64,000 nt of DNA from JAJXWB01 sp046349215. GTDB lineage: Bacteria; Pseudomonadota; Alphaproteobacteria; Rhizobiales; Beijerinckiaceae. The stretch lies in assembly GCA_046349215.1 (NCBI GenBank), contig JAXMCV010000002.1:1435395-1499394 (forward strand), given 5' to 3'. The notes below the pieces were generated by a model. The model made no database searches. It saw only the letters and a list, made by a program, of their open reading frames with translations, and was not told the origin of the DNA. The position numbers and the translations under genes were made by a program. Within the stretch, counting starts at the first letter, position 1; each line of letters starts with the position of its first letter. Shown piece by piece: positions 44,333 to 53,222 of this stretch.

Positions 44333-45433
44333 ATGAGCATCGCCTTCACCGACGAAACCTACATGCGCGCGACGATCGCGCTCGCGCGGCGCGGGCTCGG
44401 TCGCACGGCGGAAAATCCCGCCGTCGGCGCGCTGGTCGTGCGCGACGGCGTGATCGTCGGGCAGGGCTGGACGCAGGACGGCGGGCGGCCGCATGCCGAA
44501 CCCGTCGCCTTGGCGCAGGCCGGCGAAGCGGCGCGCGGCGCGACGCTCTACGTGTCGCTGGAACCCTGCAGTCATCACGGAAAATCGCCGCCCTGCGCGG
44601 AGGCGATCATCGCTGCGGGCGTGAAACGCGTCGTGTCGGCGCTCGAAGACCCCGATCCGCGCGTCGCCGGCAAGGGCCACGCCATGCTGCGGGCCGCGGG
44701 CGTCGATGTCGTTGTCGGCGTGTGCGCGGCGGAAGCCTTGCGCGGAATCCTCGGACATGTGCTGCGCGTGACGCAGGGCCGTCCGACCGTCACGCTGAAA
44801 CTCGCCGAGACGCTCGACGGATATGCGGCGGGCGACCAGCACGATCCGCGCCTGTCGATCACATCCGCGCCCGCCAATGCGCGTACGCATGTAATGCGCG
44901 CCATGCACGATGCGATCATGGTCGGGATCGGGACTGCGAAGGCCGACGATCCGCTGATGACGGTGCGCGCGGCGGGGCTCGAATATCGAAAGCCCTTGCG
45001 CGTCGTGCTCGACGCAAAGGCCTTGCTTTCGTCGCGCTCGCGGCTGGCGACGTCGGCGCGCGAAACGCCCGTGCTGCTTCTCGCCGGCGCGTCTGCGCAG
45101 GCCGAAGCGCTGCAGGCGCAAGGCGTGGAGATCGCGCCCGTTGCGCTCGATGCGAAGGAACGTATCGACCTGCACGCGGCATTGCGCGAACTGGCGAACC
45201 GAAAGATTACACGTGTGTTCAGCGAGGGCGGCCCGCGCATCGGCGCCGAACTGATCCGCCTCGGACTGGCCGACGAAATCGTGCTGTTCACCGGACCGAA
45301 GCCGCAGGGCAGGGGCGTGAAGGCGCTCGATGCTTCCGCGCGCGCCGCGCTCGCCGATCCTGCGCGCTACCGGCAGGTTGCAGACGACATGCTCGGTCCC
45401 GACCGGATGCGGCGATACGAAAGGGTTCTGTAA
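44333..45433 (+). CDS. ribD: Bifunctional riboflavin deaminase/reductase RibD
   Basis: RibD carries out steps two and three of riboflavin synthesis: deamination, then reduction. The 366-residue protein has the zinc deaminase site H54-A-E56 (RPHAEPVAL), C79 (LEPCSHHG) and C88 (PPCAEA). The reductase domain starts near residue 148 (PTVTLKLAETLDGYAA) and includes FSEGGPRIGAELI. ATG 44333 begins the family block; it lies just past the palindromic repeat. Its stop TAATG overlaps ribE. Confidence 0.95.
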   Translation: MSIAFTDETYMRATIALARRGLGRTAENPAVGALVVRDGVIVGQGWTQDGGRPHAEPVALAQAGEAARGATLYVSLEPCSHHGKSPPCAEAIIAAGVKRVVSALEDPDPRVAGKGHAMLRAAGVDVVVGVCAAEALRGILGHVLRVTQGRPTVTLKLAETLDGYAAGDQHDPRLSITSAPANARTHVMRAMHDAIMVGIGTAKADDPLMTVRAAGLEYRKPLRVVLDAKALLSSRSRLATSARETPVLLLAGASAQAEALQAQGVEIAPVALDAKERIDLHAALRELANRKITRVFSEGGPRIGAELIRLGLADEIVLFTGPKPQGRGVKALDASARAALADPARYRQVADDMLGPDRMRRYERVL

Positions 45434-46035
45434 TGTTCACGGGCATCGTCACCGACGTCGGCGAAGTTCTGTCGGTCGAGCCACGCGGCGACCTGCGTCG
45501 GCTGCGTATCGCCTGCTCCTATGATCCGGCGACCATCGACCTCGGCGCCTCGATCGCCAATTCGGGCGTGTGTCTCACCGTCGTCGATCGCGGCAACGAC
45601 GGAACGCGCAACTGGTTCGAGGTCGACGCCGCCGCCGAGACGCTGGCGAAGACGACCGTCGGGCTGTGGACGGTGGGGCGGCGTGTCAATCTGGAGCGCG
45701 CATTGAAGATCGGCGACGAACTCGGCGGCCATATCGTGACGGGACATGTCGACGGCGTCGCGCGTATTGTCGCGCGCAAGGATTTCGATGGCATGGCGCA
45801 TTTCGAGATCGCCGCCCCGCACGAACTCGCGAAATTCATCGCGGCCAAGGGTTCGGCGGCGCTCGACGGAACGTCGCTGACGGTGAACGAAGTTTCCGGC
45901 AACAGATTTACCATCCTGCTCATCCCGCACACGCTCGCGGTGACGACCTGGGGCGAAAAGGGGGCCGGCGATCCGCTCAATATCGAGGTCGACCTGATGG
46001 CGCGCTATGCGGCGCGGCTGGCGGAGGCGGGTTAG
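45433..46035 (+). CDS. ribE: Riboflavin synthase (alpha subunit)
   Basis: Riboflavin synthase converts two 6,7-dimethyl-8-ribityllumazine molecules to riboflavin and the pyrimidine precursor. The 200-residue protein has two lumazine-binding barrels: MFTGIVTDVGEV with SIANSGVCLTVVD, then GGHIVTGHVDGVARI with GTSLTVNEVSGNRF. The length is usual. Its ATG shares the A of the ribD stop. ribH follows after 73 nt. Confidence 0.95.
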   Translation: MFTGIVTDVGEVLSVEPRGDLRRLRIACSYDPATIDLGASIANSGVCLTVVDRGNDGTRNWFEVDAAAETLAKTTVGLWTVGRRVNLERALKIGDELGGHIVTGHVDGVARIVARKDFDGMAHFEIAAPHELAKFIAAKGSAALDGTSLTVNEVSGNRFTILLIPHTLAVTTWGEKGAGDPLNIEVDLMARYAARLAEAG

Positions 46036-46108
46036 CGGGCGAAACAAGCCGGCGCTTGCCTCAACCCCCCGCGGCCTCTATTGAAACGCCTCGAGTTTTG
46101 AGGATCCC

Positions 46109-46588
46109 ATGGCCGAGCCGCGTCGCGCGCAAAATCTGGATGAAACGCCGGTCGACGGCGCCAAATTCCTCATCGTCGAGGCGCGCTACTATGACGACAT
46201 CGGCGGGATGCTGCTCGACGGCGCAATGGCCGCGCTCCAGAAGGCCGGCGCAACCTGGGACATCGTCAACGTGCCGGGCGCGCTGGAAATTCCGGCCGCC
46301 ATCATCCTGGCGAGCGACGCCTCGCGCGAACCCTTTGCCGGCGCCATTGCGCTCGGCTGCGTGATCCGCGGCGAGACCTATCATTTCGAGATCGTGGCGG
46401 GCGAATCCTCGCGCGCGCTGATGGACATTTCCGTCTCGCTGCCCATGCCGATCGGCAATGGCATCCTCACCGTCGAGAACGAGGAGCAGGCGATCGTGCG
46501 CGCCGATCCGAAGCAGGGCGACAAGGGCGGCGACGCGGCTCGCGCCGCGCTCGCATTGTTCCGCATCTCCCAGCGAGGCGACGTCTGA
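46109..46588 (+). CDS. ribH: 6,7-dimethyl-8-ribityllumazine synthase
   Basis: RibH condenses the ribityl-uracil with dihydroxybutanone phosphate to lumazine. The 159-residue subunit has LIVEARYYDDIGGMLLDG at the N-terminus, VPGALEIPAA (substrate loop) and ALGCVIRGETYHFEIV with the catalytic His. It would assemble to pentamers or icosahedral shells. It overlaps nusB by one base (TGATG). Confidence 0.95.
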   Translation: MAEPRRAQNLDETPVDGAKFLIVEARYYDDIGGMLLDGAMAALQKAGATWDIVNVPGALEIPAAIILASDASREPFAGAIALGCVIRGETYHFEIVAGESSRALMDISVSLPMPIGNGILTVENEEQAIVRADPKQGDKGGDAARAALALFRISQRGDV

Positions 46589-47046
46589 TGGCGCGCGGCG
46601 AAAACCGTTCGGCGGCCCGGCTGGCGGCGGTGCAGGCGCTCTACCAGATGGACGTGACCGGCAAGGGCATCGCCGAGATCCTCGCCGAATTCGAGACGCA
46701 CTGGATCGGCCGCGAGATCGAGGGCGACGAATACAAGCCGGCGGAAGTCGCCTACTTTCGCGACATCGTGGAAGGCGTGCTCGGCGAGCAGATTCCGATC
46801 GACCGGCAGATCGACGAGACGCTCGCGGAGGGCTGGCCGCTCAAGCGCATCGAGGCCGTCATGCGCGCAATCCTGCGCGCCGGCGACTACGAATTGCGCA
46901 AGCGCGCCGACGTGCCGGCCCGCGTCATCGTGTCGGAATATGTCGACATCGCCGGCGCCTTTTTCGATCGCGAGGAAGCCGGCATGACCAACGCCGTGCT
47001 CGACAGACTGGCGCGCAAGGCGCGCGCCGAAGAGTTCGCGCGCTGA
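46588..47046 (+). CDS. nusB: Transcription antitermination factor NusB
   Basis: NusB binds boxA RNA with NusE (S10) for rRNA antitermination. The 152-residue all-helical protein shows RSAARLAAVQALYQMDVTG at the N-terminus and VIVSEYVDIAGAFFDREEAG near the C-terminus, both diagnostic. ribH-nusB-thiL is a widely conserved order. A 19-nt direct repeat straddles its stop codon. Confidence 0.95.
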   Translation: MARGENRSAARLAAVQALYQMDVTGKGIAEILAEFETHWIGREIEGDEYKPAEVAYFRDIVEGVLGEQIPIDRQIDETLAEGWPLKRIEAVMRAILRAGDYELRKRADVPARVIVSEYVDIAGAFFDREEAGMTNAVLDRLARKARAEEFAR

Positions 47047-47080
47047 CGCGCGGCTAGTTACGTTCGCGCGCTGACGCGCG
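47034..47080. repeat. 19-nt direct repeat across the nusB stop
   Basis: GTTCGCGCGCTGACGCGCG occurs at 47034-47052 and again, identical, at 47062-47080, a 28-nt period. The first copy contains the last nusB codons and its TGA. This looks like a recent tandem duplication of the nusB 3' end that now fills the nusB-thiL space. Confidence 0.85.
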
Positions 47081-47098
47081 CCCGTGCATAATGTCCGC

Positions 47099-48067
47099 AT
47101 GAACCGCCCGTCCGAAGACGATCTCATCGCCCGATATTTCGCGCCGCTGGCCGGGCCGGGCGCGCTCGGCCTGAAGGACGACGCGGCGCTGCTCGTCCCG
47201 CCGCCGGGAAACGAGATCGTGCTCACCGTCGACGGCCTCGTGGCGGGCGTGCATTTCTTCGCCGACGATCCGGCGGACGCCATCGCGAAGAAGGCGTTGC
47301 GCGTCAACGTTTCCGATCTCGCCGCGAAAGGCGCCGCGCCGCTCGGCTTCCTCCTGACGCTCGCGCTTCCGCGCGACTGGCGCGCCGAATGGCTCGAGAG
47401 CTTTGCACGCGGACTGGGCGAGGACGCGGCGCGTTTCGATTGTCCGCTGCTCGGCGGCGACACGGTTTCGACGCCTGGCCCGCTGACGCTTTCGGTGACG
47501 GCGTTCGGCGCCGTTCCCGCGGGACGCATGGTCCGGCGCACGGGCGCGCGGGTCGGCGATGCGCTCTATGTGTCCGGCGCCATCGGCGATGCGGCGCTGG
47601 GGCTCCTGGCGCGCCGGGGGACCATGGATGGCGATGGCAAAGTCTTCCTCATCGACCGCTATCTCCTGCCGCAGCCGCGTCTGGCGCTTGCGCCGGCGCT
47701 GCTGGCGCATGCATCCGGGGCGATGGACGTGTCGGATGGTCTCGTCGGCGACCTGACCAAGATGATGCGCGTGTCAGGCGCGAGCGCGCATGTCGATGTC
47801 GCGCGCATACCGCTCTCTTGCGCAGCCCGAGCGATGATCGAGGCCGATCCGGCGCTCCTTGCGACGGCGCTCACCGGCGGCGACGATTACGAAATACTCG
47901 CCAGCGTGCCGCTCGCGAGCGCGGTCGCGTTCGAGGCCGCCGCCGGAGCAGCCGGCGTCGCCGTGACGCGCATCGGCGAGGTCGTGGCGGGCGATGCGCC
48001 GCCGCTCTTGCGCGACGCGCGCGGAGAGCCCATGCGCTTCGAGCGGGGCTCCTGGAGCCATTTCTGA
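47099..48067 (+). CDS. thiL: Thiamine-monophosphate kinase
   Basis: ThiL phosphorylates thiamine monophosphate to the active cofactor TPP. The 322-residue protein has the AIR-synthase fold: GLKDDAALL (Mg2+ Asp pair), VDGLVAGVHF, NVSDLAAKGAAPLG, GGDTVSTPGPLTLSVT and MDVSDGLVGDL. ATG 47099 is preferred over an ATG at 47084, which would add five residues. It follows nusB after the duplicated repeat. Confidence 0.93.
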   Translation: MNRPSEDDLIARYFAPLAGPGALGLKDDAALLVPPPGNEIVLTVDGLVAGVHFFADDPADAIAKKALRVNVSDLAAKGAAPLGFLLTLALPRDWRAEWLESFARGLGEDAARFDCPLLGGDTVSTPGPLTLSVTAFGAVPAGRMVRRTGARVGDALYVSGAIGDAALGLLARRGTMDGDGKVFLIDRYLLPQPRLALAPALLAHASGAMDVSDGLVGDLTKMMRVSGASAHVDVARIPLSCAARAMIEADPALLATALTGGDDYEILASVPLASAVAFEAAAGAAGVAVTRIGEVVAGDAPPLLRDARGEPMRFERGSWSHF

Positions 48068-48124
48068 TTGCGGCGGCGGGGACTCCCGCTAGTTTGGCCG
48101 CAACGAATTCAGGAAGGAAGCGCG

Positions 48125-49354
48125 ATGGAATCCGCGGCAGCGCAGCAGCGCGAGGCCGACCGCGCCGCCAAGCGGCTGGCGCTGCGGCTGGCGGCGGCGG
48201 CCGCGCTCGCCGGCGCCAACGCCTCGGTGGTCTACGCCACGGCCTCGATCATCGGCGCCGGCATGGCGCCCAGTCCGGGCCTCGCGACGCTGCCGCTGAC
48301 CGCCTTCGTGATCGGCATGGCCTGCGGCACGCTGCCGATCGGCGCCATCGCGCGCCGCTACGGCCGCCGCACGGCGCTGCTGACGGGCGCCTTCTTCGGC
48401 GCGCTCTGCGGCGTGACGGCGTCGGTCGCGACGTTCGCCTGGAATTTTCCGCTGCTCTGCCTCGCCACCTTCTGCGGCGGCGTCTATGCCGCCGCCTCGC
48501 AGTCCTATCGCTTCGCGGCCGCCGACGGGGCGAGCCCGACGCTGCAACCGCGCGTCATCTCCTGGGTGATGGCCGGCGGCGTGCTGGCGGGGATCATCGG
48601 CCCGCAACTCGTCCAGCACACGATGGACCTCGTGCCGCAGCACCTGTTCGCGGCGACCTATCTCGGGCAGGCGGCGGTCGCGGTGCTCGCGATGCTCGTG
48701 CTGGCCGGCGTCAAGCCGCCGCCGATCGTCGAGACGTCGACCGAAGGCGCGCGACCGCTCGGCGAGATCGTTTGCCAGAGCCGGTTCGTGGTGGCCGCGA
48801 TCTGCGGCACCGTCTCCTACGGGCTCATGAACATGGTCATGACGGCCGCGCCGCTCGCCATGAAGATGTGCGGTCTGCAATTGTCGGATTCCAACCTCGG
48901 GTTGCAATGGCACGTGCTCGGCATGTACGTGCCGAGCTTCTTCACCGGCGGTCTCATCGTCCGTTTCGGCGTGGCGCGCATCGTCTCGCTCGGCCTGGCG
49001 CTGGAAATCGCGGCGGCCATCGTCGACCTGTCCGGCCAGAGCGTCTGGCATTTCTGGACCGGGCTGGCGCTGCTCGGCATAGGCTGGAACTTCGCTTTCA
49101 TCGGCGCCTCGTCGATGATCGTCGCGCTGCATCGCCCGCAGGAGCGCACGAAGGTCCAGTCCTTCAACGATTTCATCATCTTCGGGACGATGGCGGTCGG
49201 CTCCTTCGCCTCCGGGCAGATGCTGGCCGGCGGCGGCTGGAGCATGGTCAACTGGATCGTCTTTCCGCTGGCGGCGACGGCGCTTGTCTCGCTTTTGTGG
49301 TCGCGTCGGGAGCCTGCGCCCGCCGGCGCGTCGACGGCCGCCGAAAATGCCTGA
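48125..49354 (+). CDS. Major facilitator superfamily transporter
   Basis: This 409-residue inner-membrane protein has about twelve hydrophobic helices. The loop after helix 2 contains ARRYGRRTALLTG, the MFS motif A form (R-x-G-R-R). A central polar loop (VKPPPIVETSTEGARP) divides the two halves. Substrate unknown; no adjoining pathway genes give a hint. The start at 48125 is preceded by AGGAAGGA at a good distance. It stands between thiL and hppA on the same strand. Confidence 0.85.
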   Translation: MESAAAQQREADRAAKRLALRLAAAAALAGANASVVYATASIIGAGMAPSPGLATLPLTAFVIGMACGTLPIGAIARRYGRRTALLTGAFFGALCGVTASVATFAWNFPLLCLATFCGGVYAAASQSYRFAAADGASPTLQPRVISWVMAGGVLAGIIGPQLVQHTMDLVPQHLFAATYLGQAAVAVLAMLVLAGVKPPPIVETSTEGARPLGEIVCQSRFVVAAICGTVSYGLMNMVMTAAPLAMKMCGLQLSDSNLGLQWHVLGMYVPSFFTGGLIVRFGVARIVSLGLALEIAAAIVDLSGQSVWHFWTGLALLGIGWNFAFIGASSMIVALHRPQERTKVQSFNDFIIFGTMAVGSFASGQMLAGGGWSMVNWIVFPLAATALVSLLWSRREPAPAGASTAAENA

Positions 49355-49496
49355 AATGCCCGGCTTTCAGCCTTCCGACTCATTGCGGCCATAATTCATT
49401 TCTGGCAAGAAGCGCGCGGCCCTCGGCCGGATTTTGGCCGGGCAGGGAAGCGCACAGGTCGACATAACCGACCGATAAAGAAGCACAGGCGGTGTC

Positions 49497-51626
49497 ATGA
49501 CTCTTTGGCTGATAATTCTCGGCGGACTTCTGTCCGTCCTCTACGGGGTCGTCACGATCTCGCAAGTCATGTCGGCGAACGCCGGCAACCAGCGCATGCA
49601 GGAGATCGCCTCCGCGATCGCCGAAGGCGCCCAAGCCTATCTCAACCGCCAGTACACGACGATCGCCATCGTCGGCGTCGTGATCTTCGTCGCGCTCGGC
49701 TTCCTGCTGTCGTGGCCGGTCGCCATCGGCTTCCTAATCGGCGCGGTGCTCTCGGGCGCGGCCGGCTTCATCGGCATGAACGTCTCGGTGCGCGCCAACG
49801 TGCGCACGGCGCAGGCGGCCTCCGAATCGCTCGCCAAGGGCCTAGACATCTCGTTCAAGGCGGGCGCGGTCACCGGCATGCTGGTCGCCGGTCTCGCGCT
49901 GCTGGGCGTCGCGGGCTACTACATGGTCCTCACCTCGGGCATGGGCAAAGCCCCGAACGACCGCGTCGTCATCGACGCGCTGGTCGCGCTCGGCTTCGGC
50001 GCCTCGCTGATCTCGATCTTCGCCCGTCTCGGCGGCGGCATCTTCACGAAGGGCGCCGACGTCGGCGCCGACCTCGTGGGCAAGGTGGAAGCCGGCATTC
50101 CGGAAGACGATCCGCGCAACCCGGCGACCATCGCCGACAACGTCGGCGACAACGTCGGCGACTGCGCGGGCATGGCGGCCGACCTGTTCGAGACCTACGC
50201 GGTGACCGTCGTCGCCACGATGGTGCTCGGCTCGATCTTCTTCGCGGGCCAGGCCGGCCTCGTGAACTCGATGGTCTTCCCGCTCGCGATCTGCGCGATC
50301 AGCATCGTCGCTTCGATCATCGGCACCTATTTCGTGAAGCTCGGCGCCAACAACTCGATCATGGGCGCGCTCTACAAGGGCCTGATCGCCGCCGGCGTGC
50401 TGTCGGTCGTCGGTCTCGGCGTCGTGACCCACCTGACCATCGGCTGGGGCGAACTCGGCGTCGTCGCCAAGCAGAGCATCACGGGCAAGGCGCTGTTCAT
50501 CTGCGGCGTCATCGGCCTCGCGGTGACCGGCCTGATCGTCTGGATCACCGAGTACTACACCGGCACGGGCAAGCGTCCGGTCGTCTCGATTGCCCAGGCG
50601 TCGGTCACCGGCCACGGCACGAACGTGATCCAGGGCCTCGCGGTCTCGCTGGAATCGACGGCGCTGCCGGCCATGGTCATCGTCGGCGGCATCATCTCGA
50701 CGTACCAGCTCGCGGGCCTCTACGGCACGGCGATCGCTGTCACGACCATGCTTGGTCTGGCCGGCATCATCGTCGCGCTCGACGCCTTCGGCCCGGTTAC
50801 CGACAACGCCGGCGGCATCGCCGAAATGTCGGGCCTGCCGAAGGAAGTCCGCCAGTCCACCGACGCGCTCGACGCCGTCGGCAACACGACCAAGGCGGTC
50901 ACCAAGGGCTATGCGATCGGTTCGGCGGGCCTCGGCGCGCTTGTGCTGTTCGCCGCCTACACGAACGACCTCGAGGCCTTCTCGAAGTCCGGCGTGCCGT
51001 ACTTCAAGGGCATGGGCACGGTCTCGTTCGACCTGTCCAACCCCTACGTGGTCGCCGGCCTGATCTTCGGCGGCCTGATCCCCTACCTGTTCGGCGGCGT
51101 CGCCATGACGGCGGTCGGTCGCGCGGCAGGCTCGGTGGTCGAGGAAGTCCGTCGCCAGTTCAAGGAAAAGCCTGGCATCATGGCCGGCACGGACCGTCCG
51201 GACTACGGACGCGCCGTGGACATGCTGACCAAGGCGGCGATCAAGGAAATGATCATCCCGTCGCTGCTGCCGGTGCTGGCGCCGTTCGTCGCCTATTTCG
51301 GCGTGCTCGCCATCTCGGGCTCGAAGGCCTCGGCCTTCGCGGCTCTCGGCGCCATGCTGCTCGGCGTGATCGTCAACGGCCTGTTCGTCGCCATCTCGAT
51401 GACGTCGGGCGGCGGCGCCTGGGACAACGCCAAGAAGTCTTTCGAAGACGGTTTCGTCGACAAGGACGGCGTGAAGCACCTGAAGGGTTCCGAGGCGCAC
51501 AAGGCCTCGGTGACCGGCGACACCGTCGGCGACCCCTACAAGGACACGGCGGGCCCCGCCGTGAACCCGGCGATCAAGATCACCAACATCGTCGCGCTGC
51601 TGCTGCTCGCCATTCTGGCGCATTGA
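49497..51626 (+). CDS. hppA: Membrane proton-translocating pyrophosphatase
   Basis: HppA couples pyrophosphate hydrolysis to H+ transport over the inner membrane. The 709-residue, about 16-helix protein has GGGIFTKGADVGADLVGKVE, PDDPRN-like EDDPRNPATIADNVGDNVGD and a C-terminal GDTVGDPYKDTAGPAVNP. Lysine 466 in GNTTKAVTKGYAIG marks the K+-independent subfamily (Ala there means K+-dependent). A strong terminator follows at 51651. Confidence 0.95.
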   Translation: MTLWLIILGGLLSVLYGVVTISQVMSANAGNQRMQEIASAIAEGAQAYLNRQYTTIAIVGVVIFVALGFLLSWPVAIGFLIGAVLSGAAGFIGMNVSVRANVRTAQAASESLAKGLDISFKAGAVTGMLVAGLALLGVAGYYMVLTSGMGKAPNDRVVIDALVALGFGASLISIFARLGGGIFTKGADVGADLVGKVEAGIPEDDPRNPATIADNVGDNVGDCAGMAADLFETYAVTVVATMVLGSIFFAGQAGLVNSMVFPLAICAISIVASIIGTYFVKLGANNSIMGALYKGLIAAGVLSVVGLGVVTHLTIGWGELGVVAKQSITGKALFICGVIGLAVTGLIVWITEYYTGTGKRPVVSIAQASVTGHGTNVIQGLAVSLESTALPAMVIVGGIISTYQLAGLYGTAIAVTTMLGLAGIIVALDAFGPVTDNAGGIAEMSGLPKEVRQSTDALDAVGNTTKAVTKGYAIGSAGLGALVLFAAYTNDLEAFSKSGVPYFKGMGTVSFDLSNPYVVAGLIFGGLIPYLFGGVAMTAVGRAAGSVVEEVRRQFKEKPGIMAGTDRPDYGRAVDMLTKAAIKEMIIPSLLPVLAPFVAYFGVLAISGSKASAFAALGAMLLGVIVNGLFVAISMTSGGGAWDNAKKSFEDGFVDKDGVKHLKGSEAHKASVTGDTVGDPYKDTAGPAVNPAIKITNIVALLLLAILAH

Positions 51627-51650
51627 GCGGACGACGTAGCGAACCACGAA

Positions 51651-51676
51651 GGGCGGGGGAAACCCCGCCCTTTTTT
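51651..51676 (+). terminator. Intrinsic terminator after hppA
   Basis: GGGCGGGG (51651-51658), loop GAAA and CCCCGCCC (51663-51670) are followed by six T. An ideal rho-independent terminator, 24 nt after the hppA stop. Confidence 0.92.
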
Positions 51677-51747
51677 CTTGGGCAGACCCGCAACTACGGT
51701 CGGCTATCTAGAGGGCATGGAAATGCGCCGTCGAGCGTTGCGGGCTT

Positions 51748-51776
51748 TTGCAAGACTGGACCGTCGGTCCTATAAT
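51748..51776 (+). promoter_or_regulatory. Sigma-70-type promoter with a palindromic operator in its spacer
   Basis: TTGCAA (51748-51753), exactly 17 nt, then TATAAT (51771-51776) form a near-consensus housekeeping promoter for the toxin-antitoxin pair that starts at 51802. The spacer contains GGACCG-T-CGGTCC (51758-51770), a perfect 13-bp palindrome touching the -10 box. A repressor bound there would exclude RNA polymerase, so autoregulation by the DUF433 antitoxin is likely. Confidence 0.75.
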
Positions 51777-51801
51777 CTGCAATTCTTACGGGCCTGACTC
51801 G

Positions 51802-52032
51802 ATGTCTGAGCATCCTCGCATTTCCCTCGACCCCGACGTGGCGGCGGGCAAACCGGTCGTACGCGGTACGCGTCTGTCGGTCGAATTCATCATCGGCCTG
51901 ATGGCGGACGGGTGGTGCGAGTCCGATATCATCGCCAATTATCCCGGCCTGACACGCGACGACGTGCTCGCCTGCCTTGCATACGCGCGTGATGTTGTCG
52001 GCTCGGAAAGAGTTTTTCCGAGCGCCGCGTGA
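51802..52032 (+). CDS. DUF433 domain antitoxin
   Basis: This 76-residue protein has the DUF433 pattern: PRISLDPDVAAGKPVVRGTR at the N-terminus, LSVEFIIGLMADGWCESDII (helix-turn-helix) and YPGLTRDDVLACLAYARDVV. DUF433 proteins are DNA-binding antitoxins paired with DUF5615 PIN-like toxins. ATG 51802 is used because the conserved block starts there. The stop is followed directly by the toxin ATG (TGAATG). Probable repressor at the palindrome at 51758-51770. Confidence 0.85.
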   Translation: MSEHPRISLDPDVAAGKPVVRGTRLSVEFIIGLMADGWCESDIIANYPGLTRDDVLACLAYARDVVGSERVFPSAA

Positions 52033-52392
52033 ATGCGATTTCTCGCAGACGAGAATTTTCCGAAAACGGCAGTCGAAGAATTACGCCGACACGGCGCCGA
52101 TGTCGCCTGGGTTCGGCAATCCGCCCCCGGCATTTTGGACCGCGAAGTTCTGGCTTGGGCGGAGCGTGAGAAGCGTGTACTGCTCACCTTCGACAAGGAC
52201 TTTGGCGAGTTGGCGCGCTCGTCGGCGATGGCAGCATTCGGCGTCATCCTGTTTCGTGTGGCCATGCCGAGACCGCCCGATGCCGGGCGAGCGCTGGCCG
52301 AACTGATCCTGTCGCGCGGCGACTGGCGTGGACGATTCAGCGTTGTCGAGCCGGGACGTGTCCGAATTCGGTCGACGTCAGCCGACAGGTAG
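52033..52392 (+). CDS. DUF5615 PIN-like toxin
   Basis: This 119-residue PIN-like nuclease begins RFLADENFPKTAVEELRRHG, whose D5 is the first metal ligand; LLTFDKDFGELA holds the second acidic pair. This is the compact DUF5615 (Mut7-C-like) type paired with DUF433 antitoxins. It starts without spacer after the antitoxin. The native target RNA is unknown. Both genes lie between hppA and the PhnA-like gene as an insert in housekeeping surroundings. Confidence 0.85.
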   Translation: MRFLADENFPKTAVEELRRHGADVAWVRQSAPGILDREVLAWAEREKRVLLTFDKDFGELARSSAMAAFGVILFRVAMPRPPDAGRALAELILSRGDWRGRFSVVEPGRVRIRSTSADR

Positions 52393-52414
52393 CAACGATC
52401 AGGGGAACGACTAA

Positions 52415-52627
52415 ATGGAAACCCGCGACGCGAACGGCGCGATCCTCAACGAAGGCGACAGCGTCACCATCATCAAGGACCTGAAGGTGAAGGGCGCGTC
52501 GGCGACGCTGAAGCGCGGCACGGTGTTCAAGAACATCCGCCTGACCGACGATCCGCGCGAGATCGAATGCCGTTCGGCGCAGATCAAGGGGCTGGTGCTG
52601 AAGACGGAGTTCGTGAAGAAGGTCTAG
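52415..52627 (+). CDS. PhnA/YjdM C-terminal domain protein (alkylphosphonate utilisation family)
   Basis: This 70-residue protein matches the C-terminal domain of YjdM/PhnA: DANGAILNEGDSVTIIKDLK, then VKGASATLKRGTVFKNIRL and KGLVLKTEFVKKV. The N-terminal zinc ribbon of full-length YjdM is absent, as in many alphaproteobacterial members. Despite the family name, a role in phosphonate use is not proven. A terminator follows 30 nt downstream. Confidence 0.85.
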   Translation: METRDANGAILNEGDSVTIIKDLKVKGASATLKRGTVFKNIRLTDDPREIECRSAQIKGLVLKTEFVKKV

Positions 52628-52656
52628 CGCCGGGCCGCACGCCGTGATTTGTTGCG

Positions 52657-52685
52657 GGGGGGTCAAATATTCGGACCCCTTTTTC
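52657..52685 (+). terminator. Intrinsic terminator after the PhnA-like gene
   Basis: GGGGTC (52659-52664) pairs with GACCCC (52674-52679) across an AT-rich loop (AAATATTCG) and is followed by TTTTTC. It separates the PhnA-like gene from the lipoprotein gene. Confidence 0.75.
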
Positions 52686-52726
52686 TTTACTGGATTTCAG
52701 TGATCTATTTTTAGTGGGGTATTTTC

Positions 52727-53203
52727 GTGCGTAACACATTGATCCTGCTTTGCAGCGCAGTCGCCGCGCTGTCGTCGGCCGGTTGCGCCACCGTCACCAA
52801 GGGCACGACCGAACAGATCACCTTCAATTCGGAACCGCCCGGCGCGCAGGCGCAGACCTCTATCGGCCTGCAATGCCCGTCGACGCCCTGCACGTTCGAG
52901 GTGTCGCGCAAGCAGGAATTCATCGTCACCTTCTCGATGCCCGGCTACCAGAGCCAGCAGGTGTCGGTGCAGACCAAACTCGGCGGGTCGGGAGCGGCCG
53001 GTTTCGCCGGAAACGTCCTGCTCGGGGGCGTCGTCGGCATGGGCGTCGACGCGGCGACGGGTTCGACGATGGACCATTTCCCCAATCCGGTCTTCGTGAC
53101 GCTGCAGCCCGACCGACAGAAGAATGTTGCGCCGCCCAAGCCCGGCAAACGCAACAGGACGCCGGCCCGATCGCCCGTCGAGGCGGAAGAACCGACGTCC
53201 TGA
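52727..53203 (+). CDS. Lipoprotein with PEGA-like beta domain
   Basis: This 158-residue lipoprotein has a signal peptide and lipobox SSAGC (lipidated Cys near residue 20). The mature domain TVTKGTTEQITFNSEPPGAQ followed by CPSTPCTFEVSRKQEFIV resembles the PEGA fold (P-G-A with short beta strands and paired cysteines). A Gly-rich hydrophobic helix (AAGFAGNVLLGGVVGMGV) may insert in the membrane. GTG 52727 is the start; no ATG is nearby. Function unknown. Confidence 0.75.
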   Translation: MRNTLILLCSAVAALSSAGCATVTKGTTEQITFNSEPPGAQAQTSIGLQCPSTPCTFEVSRKQEFIVTFSMPGYQSQQVSVQTKLGGSGAAGFAGNVLLGGVVGMGVDAATGSTMDHFPNPVFVTLQPDRQKNVAPPKPGKRNRTPARSPVEAEEPTS

Positions 53204-53222
53204 CGCTGACAAGTCCGCCAGC

